Below, in pieces: positions 17,911 through 26,328 of a DNA stretch of 64,000 nucleotides. The DNA is from Candidatus Didemnitutus sp. (lineage in GTDB: Bacteria; Verrucomicrobiota; Verrucomicrobiia; Opitutales; Opitutaceae). The position numbers and the translations under genes are program-made. Under the pieces are notes generated by a model, which searched no databases, had not been told where the DNA came from, and worked only from the letters and a program-made list of their open reading frames with translations. Within the stretch, counting starts at the first letter, position 1; every line of letters starts with the position of its first letter. The DNA lies in contig JAHCAY010000001.1 in NCBI GenBank assembly GCA_019634575.1, positions 3,410,001 to 3,474,000 of the forward strand, written 5' to 3'.

Positions 17911-19101
17911 ATGCCTTACATCGAAGATCGCGCCGCCTGGTTCGAGGGCCAAGGACTCTGGCAGCACATCCCGGAAAACGACTGGCGCGACTGGACGTGG
18001 CAGCTCAAGAACCGCATCACGACGGTCGAGCAACTGGAGCGGTTGATGACGCTCACGCCCGAGGAGAAGGCCGGTTGCCTCTTCGCCAGCCACAAGCTCG
18101 CCCTCGCGATCACGCCCTATTTTTTCAACCTGATCGATCGCGACGACCCGAATTGCCCGATCCGCAAGCAGGTCATCCCGCGCATCGACGAATCGATCAC
18201 GTCGCAGGAAGAGATGCTCGACTCGCTCGGCGAGGACGAGCACTCGCCGGTGCCGGGCCTCGTCCACCGCTACCCGGATCGCGTGCTGTTTCTCGTGACG
18301 GATCGCTGCGCGAGCTATTGCCGGTATTGCACGCGCAGCCGGCTCGTCTCGAACGCGCAGGACTATAACTTCCACCCGGAATACGAGCAGGGCCTCCGCT
18401 ACATCGAGGCGCATCCGGAAGTGCGCGACGTCCTCCTCTCCGGCGGCGATCCGCTGCTGCTCTCGGACAAGAAGCTCGATCACCTGCTCGGCCGCCTGCG
18501 CGCCATCAAGCACGTGGAGTTCATCCGCATCGGCTCGCGCATCCCGATTTTCCTGCCGCAACGCATCACGCCCGAGCTGTGCGAGGTCTTCAAGAAGCAC
18601 GGCCCGATCTGGATGAGCATCCACGCCAATCACCCGCGCGAAGCCACGCGGGAATTGAAGGACGCGCTTGAGCGCCTGTCCTTCGCCGGCGTGCCGCTCG
18701 GCAACCAGAGCGTGCTGCTCCGCGGCGTGAATGACGATGCCGACGTGATGAAGGCACTCGTGCACCGCCTGCTCCGCATGCGCGTGCGGCCTTACTACAT
18801 TTACCAGATGGACCTCATCACGGGCGGCGCGCACTTCAAGGCCGACGTCCGGAAGGGCATCGAGATCGTCCAGGCGCTGCGCGGCCACACGACCGGCTAC
18901 GCCGTGCCGCAATACGTCATCGACGCCCCCGGCGGCGGCGGCAAGGTGCCGATCAATCCCGAGTATCTGGAGAAAATCACCGACGACGAAGTGGTGTTCC
19001 ACAACTTCGAGGGCCGGAAATTCCGCTATCCGCTCAAGAGCACGCCGGTGCGCGAAAAAGAAAACGCCGGCAAGATCGTGCCGGCGGAAGTGCATCTCTG
19101 A
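17911..19101 (+). CDS. kamA: Lysine 2,3-aminomutase (radical SAM/PLP)
   Basis: 396 residues. The radical SAM cluster motif CxxxCxxC is Cys133, Cys137 and Cys140 in DRCASYCRYC. The family continues with LLSGGDPLLLSDKKL, SRIPIFLPQRITPEL, and the PLP/substrate region GVPLGNQSVLLRGVND and AVPQYVIDAPGGGGK. It converts L-lysine to beta-lysine. No other lysine-fermentation genes are near, so beta-lysine as an osmolyte precursor or a role in EF-P modification (EpmB-like) are alternatives. Its length and the GGGGK region favour KamA over the shorter EpmB. It is divergent from kdpA, which would fit osmotic stress, but this is inference. Confidence 0.9.
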   Translation: MPYIEDRAAWFEGQGLWQHIPENDWRDWTWQLKNRITTVEQLERLMTLTPEEKAGCLFASHKLALAITPYFFNLIDRDDPNCPIRKQVIPRIDESITSQEEMLDSLGEDEHSPVPGLVHRYPDRVLFLVTDRCASYCRYCTRSRLVSNAQDYNFHPEYEQGLRYIEAHPEVRDVLLSGGDPLLLSDKKLDHLLGRLRAIKHVEFIRIGSRIPIFLPQRITPELCEVFKKHGPIWMSIHANHPREATRELKDALERLSFAGVPLGNQSVLLRGVNDDADVMKALVHRLLRMRVRPYYIYQMDLITGGAHFKADVRKGIEIVQALRGHTTGYAVPQYVIDAPGGGGKVPINPEYLEKITDDEVVFHNFEGRKFRYPLKSTPVREKENAGKIVPAEVHL

Positions 19102-19102
19102 G

Positions 19103-19128
19103 GTGGTCGCCGCCGTCCCGGCGGCGAC
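19103..19128. repeat. GGTCGCC palindrome (single unit)
   Basis: A perfect 10-bp stem (GTCGCCGCCG / CGGCGGCGAC) with a TCC loop starts 5 bp after the kamA stop. The flanking GAGGTG is also shared with the unit at 4079, so this is a dispersed repeat rather than a chance hairpin. Confidence 0.6.
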
Positions 19129-19273
19129 GAGATCAGCCCTCGCGGCATGCACCACGTTCGCGCGGTGCCGCCGAGGACGTCAGCGCCCACCTGCGCGAAA
19201 CGACGCTGCGACGAGGGTAGGGTCAGTTGCCCTCAACGGCCCTCGGCAATCTCACACGTGCGCCTCGCTTTAA

Positions 19274-19295
19274 GGGCGCTTGAGGGCAAGCGCCC
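19274..19295. terminator. Hairpin between convergent kamA and the SIMPL gene
   Basis: GGGCGCTTG / CAAGCGCCC forms a perfect 9-bp stem with an AGGG loop. There is no T-tract on either strand, so it may be a repeat unit or a weak bidirectional terminator. Confidence 0.4.
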
Positions 19296-19325
19296 CTGCC
19301 GGACGGCTCCGCGTCGTGCGCGCCG

Positions 19326-20066
19326 TCACTGCATCGCGAACGACGCGCTGATCGTGGCGATGATCGTTTTGTCGAGCGCCGTCGTGTCGTTGTTGCCCTC
19401 CCAGCTCGTGGCGCTCGAGTGCAGCGGGTTGATTTGCACGACGCCCACCTTCGCGCTGCGCAGGCCGTCGACGCGTCGCCCGCCCTGCGCGGCAATCAAC
19501 TCCGCGCGGGCGCGCGCGTCCTTCGTCGCCTCGGCCATCATCTCGACCTTCGCCTCGCCGGCCTTCGTGTAGATGAAGGCGAAGCCGCTCGACGCGAGCG
19601 CGACTCCTTGCTCGATCAACGGCCCGCAGTTCGCCGCCAGCTTCGGCACGCCCTCCACGTCGCCCGACCGCACCTCGAAGGCCTGAGTGAGCCGATAGCC
19701 GACGCGCACGACGGCGTAGTTGTCGTCCTCGCCCTCGACTTTTCGCTTCGTGGTGAGCTCGCGGATGACGACGGGCTCGGCGGCGATCTCCGGGATGTTG
19801 TGCTGGCGGAGAAACTCGGTGACCTTCGCGAGGTCGGCTTGCAGGCGTTGTTGCGCCTCGAGCAGCGTGGGCGCGTCGGCGCTGAAGCTGGCGTTCCAGA
19901 TTACGAGATCGGAGCGGACGTTGCGGCGGGCGGCGCCGGTGACGTTGATGGAGTTGCTGTCGTTCAACCGCGTGAGCGTCGAAGCGACGATGGCGGCCGA
20001 GCCGGCGAGGCCGGCGGCGAGAAACAGTCCGGCGAGGACGCCGAACAGGTGGGGACGAGGGTTCAT
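19326..20066 (-). CDS. SIMPL (DUF541) domain protein, membrane-anchored
   Basis: 246 residues. An N-terminal hydrophobic segment (about 7-28, LFGVLAGLFLAAGLAGSAAIV) could be a signal anchor. The remainder matches the SIMPL family: SINVTGAARRNVRSDLVIW, a pattern typical of its first strand, and KAGEAKVEMMAEATKDARARAELIA in the helix that follows. Members are periplasmic or membrane proteins such as E. coli YggE. Their biochemical role is unresolved, though YggE is linked to oxidative stress. It has no obvious operon partner and is divergent from the structured-RNA region at 20190. Confidence 0.82.
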   Translation of the reverse strand: MNPRPHLFGVLAGLFLAAGLAGSAAIVASTLTRLNDSNSINVTGAARRNVRSDLVIWNASFSADAPTLLEAQQRLQADLAKVTEFLRQHNIPEIAAEPVVIRELTTKRKVEGEDDNYAVVRVGYRLTQAFEVRSGDVEGVPKLAANCGPLIEQGVALASSGFAFIYTKAGEAKVEMMAEATKDARARAELIAAQGGRRVDGLRSAKVGVVQINPLHSSATSWEGNNDTTALDKTIIATISASFAMQ

Positions 20067-20189
20067 GGTTTCCGTGCGTTTATGACAAGACGGGACGCGT
20101 TGCCGCGCCCTGAAACCGGAACCGAACCGTCGCCTAACTCACGCCCCGCCAACGCGAAACACCAGCTGAATTTCGAAGAAGTTGTTCAC

Positions 20190-20331
20190 AAAATTTATCC
20201 GGAAAATTTTCAACGTTTCTGAGCAAACCCGCGTCTATCTCCGCGTATCATTTGTTTGTAGTTCTTACGGTTTGCTTGGTGTTAGGTCATGCAGGGCGCC
20301 CCGCAAGGGGCGCCCTTCATGTTTTCGGGGG
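20190..20331 (+). ncRNA. Candidate structured small RNA or attenuator, unit 1
   Basis: The unit contains TTCAACGTTT at 20209, a 30-nt box at 20259-20288 identical to unit 2 (starting TAGTTCTTACGG, ending GGTGTTAGGTC), and a hairpin at 20289-20322. That hairpin has GGGCGCCCC closing a GCAA tetraloop, extended by CATG pairing with CATG, and is followed by TTTTC. The layout of a conserved box followed by a terminator suggests a small transcript, but no promoter is clear. The ends of the unit are estimated by alignment to unit 2. Confidence 0.5.
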
Positions 20332-20360
20332 TCGGTTTCGCCGACCGCGGAAACGCCGCG

Positions 20361-20488
20361 AAAAAACTTTCAGAAAGATTCAACGTTTTCGGCAGGGCTG
20401 CGTCTTTCCCATCGATAGTTCTTACGGTTTGCTTGGTGTTAGGTCGTGAAGGGGTCGCCTGCAGAGGCGGCCCCTTCATGTTTTCCGG
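20361..20488 (+). ncRNA. Candidate structured small RNA or attenuator, unit 2
   Basis: This unit repeats TTCAACGTTT at 20379 and carries the identical 30-nt box at 20416-20445. The hairpin at 20445-20480 has a different sequence from unit 1 (GTGAAGGGGTCGCC pairing with GGCGGCCCCTTCAT) yet is again fully paired and followed by TTTTCC. A loss of sequence identity with retention of pairing argues for a selected RNA structure. It ends about 18 bp before the kinase start region, so it could also be the kinase leader. Confidence 0.5.
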
Positions 20489-20497
20489 GCCGGGGAA

Positions 20498-22522
20498 TTG
20501 GCGTTGAAAGCCCGCGCCCCTTCTGGCGATTTGCCGGCTGTGTTTCGTCGCACGTGCCGGTTGCTAGTGATCCTCGGGTTGCCGCTTCTCGCCGGCGCCC
20601 AACCCGCACCGCGCGCGGTGCGCGACGCCGGCCCGCCCATTTCCACCGCCACGGATTCCGAGACACCCGACGGCGACGAGGTCTGGGAAACCGCGCGCCA
20701 GACGCTCGCGCAATCCGCCAACGAATCCGACGCGCTCCACGCGCTCGTCACCGTCGTGAACCTCCAGCGGCGGCGCGGCGATTATTCCGATGGCATCGCC
20801 GGGGCCCGCGATGGTCTCTCTCGCGCGCGCCGGCTCGGCGACGTGCGTCTGCAGATCGATTTTCTCTATCTGCTCGGCCGTCTCTACTGGAACCTCAGCG
20901 ATTACCCCGACTCGCTCGAGCGCCACCTCGAGGAGTTGCACCTCGCCGAATCGCTGGGCGATGCCGCGCTGCTCGCCCGCACGCACGGCGGCCTCGGCCT
21001 CACCTATCAGCGCTACGGCCGCGACGAGGATGCGTTGCAGCACTTCAACCGCGGCCTCGTCTACGCCGCCGAGGCGAAGGACGAGCGCATGCGCGCCAGC
21101 CTGCTCAACAGCCTCGGCAACTACTACCTCGGCAAACGCGATTACCCGCGCGCCATCTCGATCCATGGCGAGGCCCTCCACGTGCGCGAAGGCTACGGCA
21201 ACCGCCGCGCCATCGCCGAGTCGCTCACCAATCTCGGCCTCGCCGCCGATGGACAGGGCGAAACCGAAAAGGCCCTCAGCTACCTCAACCGCGCGCTCAC
21301 CACCTTCGAGGCGCTCAAGTATCGCCGCTACATCGCCAACACCCACCGCCGCCTCGGCACCGTGCTCCGCCATGCCGGCCGGCTCGACGAGGCCCTCGCG
21401 CACCTCCTCACCGCGCTCCAAGTCGCAGGCACGCTCGAGAGCGCCGAGGTGCTCGCCGAAATCCATCGCGAGCTCGCCATCGCCTACGAGGCGCGCGGCG
21501 AGTTCGCCCTCGCACTCGACAGCCAGCGCAAGCTCGCCGCCGCCACCGAACAACTCCAGCGCGAGGAAGACCGCCGCCGCATGGACGAGCTCCGCGCGCG
21601 CTATCGCGACGAACAGCGCGAGCTCCAGATCCGCCTCCTGCGCCGCGAGCAGGACGTGAAGACCGCGGAACTCGAGCAGCGCCGCTCCCAAAACCTCGCG
21701 CTCGCCGCCGGCCTGATCGGCGGCGTCACCCTGCTCGGCGCGATCATTCTCGTGCAACTCGTCCGCTTGCGCGCCGAGCGCCGGATGCGCGCCGCCACCG
21801 AGCAGGCCCGCGCGCAAGCCGAGGCGGCGGAGGCGTTGAAATCGCGCCTGCTCCAGATGGCCTCGCACGATCTCAAGGTCCCGCTCACCGCCCTCAACGC
21901 CACCGCCGGGCTCATCGCACGCGCCCCGCACGACGAACCGAACGTCCGCCGCCTCGCCGCTGGCATCCAGGCCGACACCGCGCGCATGCGCACGCTGGTT
22001 CGCGATTTTCTCGACGCCTCCGCGATGGAGGAGGGCAATCTCCAGCTCCACACCACCGCGCTCGACCTCGCCGAGCTCGCGCGCGCCGCCGTCGAGAGCC
22101 TGCGCCCCATCGCCGCGCAAAAGGACCAGCGCCTCGCGCTCGCGCCCGCCGCCGCTCCCGTGCCGCCCGTGCTCGCCGATCCCGAGCGCCTGCGTCAGGT
22201 CTTCGACAATCTCATCGGTAACGCGCTCAAATTCTCGCCGCCCGGCGGCGACGTCACCGTGGCGCTCGGCGAAGCCGGCGCGTGGGCCTTCGCCGAAGTG
22301 CGCGACAGCGGTCCGGGCCTCGGCCCCGCGGACTTCGCGAAGATCTTCGCGCCTTACCAGCGCCTCTCCGCGAAACCGACCGGGGAAGGGGAAGACTCGA
22401 CCGGTCTCGGCCTCTTCATCGCGCGCGAACTGCTCACGCTGCAAGGCGGCCGCCTCGAAGTGCAATCGCAGCCCGGTCGCGGCGCGGTCTTCCGCGTGCT
22501 GCTGCCGGTGGCGGCGAAGTGA
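20498..22522 (+). CDS. TPR-containing sensor histidine kinase
   Basis: About 674 residues. A short signal-like segment (RLLVILGLPLLAGAQ) is followed by roughly seven TPR-type helical repeats (residues 60-350), a coiled coil, one membrane helix (LALAAGLIGGVTLLGAIILVQLV), a HisKA domain and an ATPase domain with NLIGNALKFSPPGG, DSGPGLG and STGLGLFIA. The phosphoacceptor box reads SHDLKVPL instead of the usual SHELRTPL. Periplasmic TPRs followed by a cytoplasmic kinase suggest sensing through protein interaction. The start is uncertain: TTG at 20498, TTG at 20504 (GGGGA 7 nt upstream) or GTG at 20540. It converges on a response regulator that may be its partner. Confidence 0.85.
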   Translation: MALKARAPSGDLPAVFRRTCRLLVILGLPLLAGAQPAPRAVRDAGPPISTATDSETPDGDEVWETARQTLAQSANESDALHALVTVVNLQRRRGDYSDGIAGARDGLSRARRLGDVRLQIDFLYLLGRLYWNLSDYPDSLERHLEELHLAESLGDAALLARTHGGLGLTYQRYGRDEDALQHFNRGLVYAAEAKDERMRASLLNSLGNYYLGKRDYPRAISIHGEALHVREGYGNRRAIAESLTNLGLAADGQGETEKALSYLNRALTTFEALKYRRYIANTHRRLGTVLRHAGRLDEALAHLLTALQVAGTLESAEVLAEIHRELAIAYEARGEFALALDSQRKLAAATEQLQREEDRRRMDELRARYRDEQRELQIRLLRREQDVKTAELEQRRSQNLALAAGLIGGVTLLGAIILVQLVRLRAERRMRAATEQARAQAEAAEALKSRLLQMASHDLKVPLTALNATAGLIARAPHDEPNVRRLAAGIQADTARMRTLVRDFLDASAMEEGNLQLHTTALDLAELARAAVESLRPIAAQKDQRLALAPAAAPVPPVLADPERLRQVFDNLIGNALKFSPPGGDVTVALGEAGAWAFAEVRDSGPGLGPADFAKIFAPYQRLSAKPTGEGEDSTGLGLFIARELLTLQGGRLEVQSQPGRGAVFRVLLPVAAK

Positions 22523-22529
22523 GGGTTTC

Positions 22530-22587
22530 TTGTGGGAGTGAGCTTGCTCGCGACTCGCTGCCGTCGCGAGCAAGCTCGCTCCCACAA
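22530..22587. repeat. REP-like inverted pair resembling Pseudomonas REP sequences
   Basis: Two 25-nt arms (left starts TTGTGGGAGTGAGCTTGCTC, right ends CAAGCTCGCTCCCACAA) pair with a single G-T wobble across an 8-nt loop. It lies between the convergent kinase and regulator genes. GAGCGAGCTTGCTCGC is the well-known core of Pseudomonas REP elements. A degenerate copy (GCGAGCAAGCTCGCT) lies at 51251. Confidence 0.7.
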
Positions 22588-22598
22588 CGCTCGGCCGC

Positions 22599-23255
22599 TC
22601 AACCCAGCCCGTTGCGCAGGCACCAACGCACGAGCGTCGCCACGTCGTGCAGGCCGAGCTTCGCGAGAATGCGCGCGCGGTGTTTTTCCACGGTGCGGGT
22701 GCTGAGATCGAGCTGCGCGCCGATTTCCTTGGAAACCATGCCGCGCGCGACGAGGCGCACGACCTCGCGTTCGCGTTCCGAGAGCGCGTCGGCGCCGAGG
22801 CGCGGCAAATCCGGCAGACTCGCGAGCGACGACGGCACGGGTGGCGGCACGGTGGCCGAGAAAAACATGCCGCCGTCGAGCACGCATTGCACCGCGCGGT
22901 CGATCTGCTCGAACGGCGAATTCTTGTCCACGAAACCGGCGACGCCCAGCGCGACGAGTTCCGCCGGCAACTGCGCTTCGGGATGCGCGGTGAGCACGAC
23001 GACTTTCGTGGCCAGGCCGCGTTGCCGCAGCGCGCGGACCAGATCGCGGCCGTCCGCTTCGCGCAAATACAGATCCACGATCAACAGATCCGGCGGCTGC
23101 GCCAGGCAGGCGGCGAGCGCTTCGTGCGCATTGCCGAAATCGTGCAGCGCGCGCGGCTGGAAGCGGCGTTGCAATGCGTCCTTCAGCAAACCGCGGAACG
23201 TCGCCGTGTCGTCGACGAGCACGAACGTGAGTGCGGCGGAGGGGGCGGCGGGCAT
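22599..23255 (-). CDS. NarL/LuxR-type response regulator
   Basis: 218 residues. The receiver domain begins TFVLVDDTATFRGLL, with the phosphoacceptor Asp in LLIVDLYLREADG and the conserved Lys in GFVDKNSP. It is joined to a LuxR-type helix-turn-helix (LSEREREVVRLVARGMVSKEIGAQL, STRTVEKHRARILAKL). It is therefore a DNA-binding transcription factor. The gene faces the TPR histidine kinase with 76 bp between their stops, so the two may be partners, although convergent rather than operonic. The ATG at 23255 is preferred to the earlier start at 23270 because it directly precedes the receiver. Confidence 0.92.
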   Translation of the reverse strand: MPAAPSAALTFVLVDDTATFRGLLKDALQRRFQPRALHDFGNAHEALAACLAQPPDLLIVDLYLREADGRDLVRALRQRGLATKVVVLTAHPEAQLPAELVALGVAGFVDKNSPFEQIDRAVQCVLDGGMFFSATVPPPVPSSLASLPDLPRLGADALSEREREVVRLVARGMVSKEIGAQLDLSTRTVEKHRARILAKLGLHDVATLVRWCLRNGLG

Positions 23256-23367
23256 GGACACGTCTAACACACCGAAGTCTTACCAGAGCGCAAGCGCGCG
23301 GCCCATGGCGTAGAACTACGCCACGCGGGCAGCGAGGCTCCCTGCTAGACGCCGCCGACCCGCCTGC

Positions 23368-23373
23368 TACGCT
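23368..23373 (+). promoter_or_regulatory. Possible -10 element (TACGCT)
   Basis: TACGCT within GCTACGCT lies 16 nt before the ATG at 23390. It resembles the elements at 797 and 44401 in sequence and in its closeness to the start codon. No convincing -35 is visible. Confidence 0.25.
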
Positions 23374-23389
23374 GCTGCGCCCGTTGCCC

Positions 23390-25282
23390 ATGCCCCCTTC
23401 CGCTGCTCCTTTGTCGCCGGCGTCCACTGTGCTGGCCGAGCCCTCGACCCGTCGCGCCGCGCGCTGGCTCGCGGCCTGCGTGCTGTTGGTGCTCGGCAGT
23501 GCGCTGCTCGCCTCGCTCATCCAGAATTCCGGCGGCCGCGTGCAAGTGGTCGGGTTGAACCTGCCGACGCAGAACGGCCAGTGGCTCGCGGCGGACCTTT
23601 TCCGTCCGCGCAGCGCGACCGTCGAGCATAAGGCGCCGCTCGTCGTCGTCGTGCCCGGCTTTCAACGCTCGAAGGAGACGATGACGAATGTCGCGCTCGA
23701 GCTCGCGCGCCGCGGCGTCGTCGCAATCGCGATCGATCCTTACGCGCAAGGCAGCTCGAGCGCGTCGATGAGTCCGCAGTCGGCGACGTTGGAAGGCTAC
23801 GGTCTGTTTGCCGTGGTGGAACTCGCCGCGAACACCGAGCTGCTCAACTACGTCGACAAGTCTCGCCTCGGCGCGACCGGTCATTCGGCGGGCGGCAACG
23901 CCGTCATGCAAGCCGCGGCGTATTTTGGGCGCGAGGCGGAGCGCGCGGGCCGGCCGAGCAAGCTCCACTCGGCGTTCATCTCCGGCTACGTGCTGTCGCT
24001 GACGGACAAGCTGCTCGATCGCGCGCGCTCGAATCTCGGGATCAGTTACGCGCTCTACGACGAAGGCGCTTACCGGAACGAGCTCGGTCACGGCGACATG
24101 CGGCGTGCGCCGGAGGCATTGCGGCTCGTCAACTCATCCGCGGCGCTCGCAACGACTCCCGTGGCGGAGGTGGAGCTGGATCATTTCTACGGCAATGCGG
24201 CGGCGCGGAATCTCCGTGTGGTGCACAACGAGCGGACGCTGCATCCGCTCCAGCCCTACAGCGTCGCGGCGATGGCCAACCAACTCGAGTTCTTCGAGCG
24301 CGTTTTCGATCTCAAGAGCGGCCTCTCGAGTCGCGATCAAGTGTGGTTCTGGAAGGAGCTGCTGACGCTCGTCGCGCTCGTGGCTGCGCTGGTCGCGCTC
24401 GTGCCCGCCGCGCAACTGCTGCTCGCCCACGTGCGCTTCTTCCAGCCGCTGGCGCATCCGCTGCCGCCGCCCCAACCGCGCGCGCAAGGCGCGGGCCGGC
24501 TCATGTTCTGGACGCTGCTCGTCGCGGGCGCGGTCGTCGCGTGCTTCAGCTACATTCCGCTGGCGGAGCTGTCGCAACGCTGGTTCGCCGCCGCGGCAGG
24601 GCGCGAGCAGACGTGGTTCTTCCCGCAGCGCATGAACAACGCCGTGATGCTGTGGGCGCTGCTGAACGGCGCGGTGGGTTTCCTGTTGTTCTATCTTGGT
24701 TACCGCACGCACGGCCGCCGGCACGGCGTGACGCCCGCGATGTGGGGCGCGACCACGAGTCTCGGCGAATTGGCGCGCACCGCCGTGCTCGCGCTCACGC
24801 TGTTCGCCGGATTCTACGGCCTGCTCTTCGTGGTGAGCGCGGTCTTCCACGTCGACTACCGGTTTCTGTTTCTCGGCGTGCGTGTCTTCCAGCCGGCGCT
24901 GCTGATCTTCCTCGCGATGTATGCGCCGGCGTTCCTGCCGTTCTTCCTCGCGAACTCGCTCCGGGTGAACGGCGCGATGCGGCCCGCGGGCCTGCCGGAG
25001 TGGCGGAGCAAATTGCTCGGCGGCCTCGCCAACTCGCTCGGACTGCTGCTCATCATCATCGTCCAATACGCGACCTACGCCCGCACCGGCACGGTGCATT
25101 GGACCGACGGCTGGCTCTACATCAACCTGCTCTTCGCGGTCGTGCCGATGATGTTCGTGCTGCCGTATTTCAACCGCGCCTTCTTCAACCTCACCGGTCG
25201 CATCTACCTCGGTCCGCTGACGACATGCCTGGTGTTCATCATGATCATGATCTCGAACACGGTGTGCTACATCCCGCTCTAG
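23390..25282 (+). CDS. Alpha/beta hydrolase fused to a multi-pass membrane domain
   Basis: 630 residues. One N-terminal membrane helix (residues 25-45) leads to an alpha/beta hydrolase domain (about 50-300) with VVVPGFQRSKE and the nucleophile elbow GHSAGG, and a His in the HNERTLHPLQPYS region as a possible triad member. About eight hydrophobic helices then fill residues 375-630. The hydrolase domain would therefore be held at the membrane, most likely on the periplasmic side. The substrate is unknown. The architecture could serve lipid or peptide ester processing. It is not obviously in an operon; the next gene starts 162 bp later. Confidence 0.75.
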   Translation: MPPSAAPLSPASTVLAEPSTRRAARWLAACVLLVLGSALLASLIQNSGGRVQVVGLNLPTQNGQWLAADLFRPRSATVEHKAPLVVVVPGFQRSKETMTNVALELARRGVVAIAIDPYAQGSSSASMSPQSATLEGYGLFAVVELAANTELLNYVDKSRLGATGHSAGGNAVMQAAAYFGREAERAGRPSKLHSAFISGYVLSLTDKLLDRARSNLGISYALYDEGAYRNELGHGDMRRAPEALRLVNSSAALATTPVAEVELDHFYGNAAARNLRVVHNERTLHPLQPYSVAAMANQLEFFERVFDLKSGLSSRDQVWFWKELLTLVALVAALVALVPAAQLLLAHVRFFQPLAHPLPPPQPRAQGAGRLMFWTLLVAGAVVACFSYIPLAELSQRWFAAAAGREQTWFFPQRMNNAVMLWALLNGAVGFLLFYLGYRTHGRRHGVTPAMWGATTSLGELARTAVLALTLFAGFYGLLFVVSAVFHVDYRFLFLGVRVFQPALLIFLAMYAPAFLPFFLANSLRVNGAMRPAGLPEWRSKLLGGLANSLGLLLIIIVQYATYARTGTVHWTDGWLYINLLFAVVPMMFVLPYFNRAFFNLTGRIYLGPLTTCLVFIMIMISNTVCYIPL

Positions 25283-25444
25283 CTGCGCGCGCTGCGTCCG
25301 CCGATCGCGTGGCTCGTTACGTAGTTATACGCCATGGCGACGGGCAGAGCCCCATCTGGGCGACGCGCCTGAATCTGGTAGCATGCGGCCCGGCACTCTT
25401 ACCTCTCTCACCCCGTTGCCCCCACTGACCGTGCTGATCCTCGC

Positions 25445-26299
25445 GTGAGCTTTGCTCGACTCATCGTGTTTTGCTGGAGCCTGGCCGCCGCCATGCCGAC
25501 CGTGACGCGCGCCGCGCACGACAGCTTCGCGTTCACCAGCGGCGGCCACCATTTGACCGTCTGGTATCACCGCCCCGCGGCGGCGCCGGCCGATGCACCG
25601 GTGCTCGTCGTGATCCACGGTGTGGGCCGCAACGCCGAGGAATACCTGCAGGACTGGATCGAGCAGGCCGACGCGCTGAAGTTCGCGCTCATCGTGCCGG
25701 AGTTTTCGAAGGCCGAATTCCCCGGCGAGGAATCGTTCAACTCCGGCAACCTCTTCGACACCGCGGGCCGTCTGCGGCCGCGCGAACAATGGTCCTACAG
25801 CATGATCGAGCCGGTCTTCGACGCGGCGCGCCCGCACCTCGGCAGCACGCGCAACGATTACGCGATCTACGGCCACTCCGCCGGCGCACAGTTCGTGCAG
25901 CGCTTCCTTTATTTCGTTCCCGCCAGCCGCGCCACCCGCGCCGTCGCCGCCAACGCCGGCTGGTATATGCTCCCGGATCTCGAGCGGGCTTTCCCCTACG
26001 GCCTGCGGGGCACGCCCGCCGATGCGGCGACGTTGCGCCGCGTTTTCGCTTTTCCGTTGATCGTTCTACTCGGCGAAGCGGACACGGATGCGAACCACCA
26101 ATCCCTGCGCCGCACGCCCGAGGCCGACGCGCAGGGGCTCTATCGCTTCGCGCGCGGGCAGTTCTTCTTCCGCTTCGCGCAACAGACCGCCGCGGCAGGT
26201 GACGCAGACTTCCGCTGGAAGCTCTCGACTGTCCCCGGTGTCGCCCACAACAACAAAGCCATGGCACCCGCTGCCGCCCGCCTCCTTTTTTCGCACTGA
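25445..26299 (+). CDS. Exported alpha/beta hydrolase (esterase-like)
   Basis: 284 residues with a signal peptide (LIVFCWSLAAAMPTVTRA). The hydrolase domain has LVVIHGVGRNAEEY at the oxyanion region, the elbow IYGHSAGAQ, an acid residue in GEADTDANHQ and a His in VPGVAHNNK, so the triad is complete. The arrangement recalls PHB-depolymerase or feruloyl-esterase-like hydrolases, but the precise substrate is unclear. The start is GTG at 25445. It ends 29 bp before the large TonB receptor gene, so the enzyme may process what that receptor imports. Confidence 0.8.
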   Translation: MSFARLIVFCWSLAAAMPTVTRAAHDSFAFTSGGHHLTVWYHRPAAAPADAPVLVVIHGVGRNAEEYLQDWIEQADALKFALIVPEFSKAEFPGEESFNSGNLFDTAGRLRPREQWSYSMIEPVFDAARPHLGSTRNDYAIYGHSAGAQFVQRFLYFVPASRATRAVAANAGWYMLPDLERAFPYGLRGTPADAATLRRVFAFPLIVLLGEADTDANHQSLRRTPEADAQGLYRFARGQFFFRFAQQTAAAGDADFRWKLSTVPGVAHNNKAMAPAAARLLFSH

Positions 26300-26328
26300 A
26301 CCAAGCCGACCTAACACCCCGCACGCCC

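Larger units (their letters stand above)
20067..20497. other. 430-bp intergenic region with tandem structured-RNA units
   Basis: This gap separates divergent genes and holds no credible protein gene. Its first 120 bp are unremarkable and must contain the SIMPL promoter. The remainder is made of two diverged direct repeats described in separate entries, each ending in a terminator-like hairpin that points toward the kinase gene. Confidence 0.6.

Noticed and set aside
20259..20480. Repeated GTTAGGTC followed by a hairpin considered as integron attC sites
   Set aside because: The expected R and L box pairs and extrahelical bases are absent, no integrase or cassette is present, and the hairpins end in T-tracts like terminators.
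26308..26318. GACCTAACACC upstream of the TonB receptor is the reverse complement of the end of the 30-nt box at 20259
   Set aside because: Only 11 bases match and no hairpin or terminator accompanies it, so chance is the simpler explanation.
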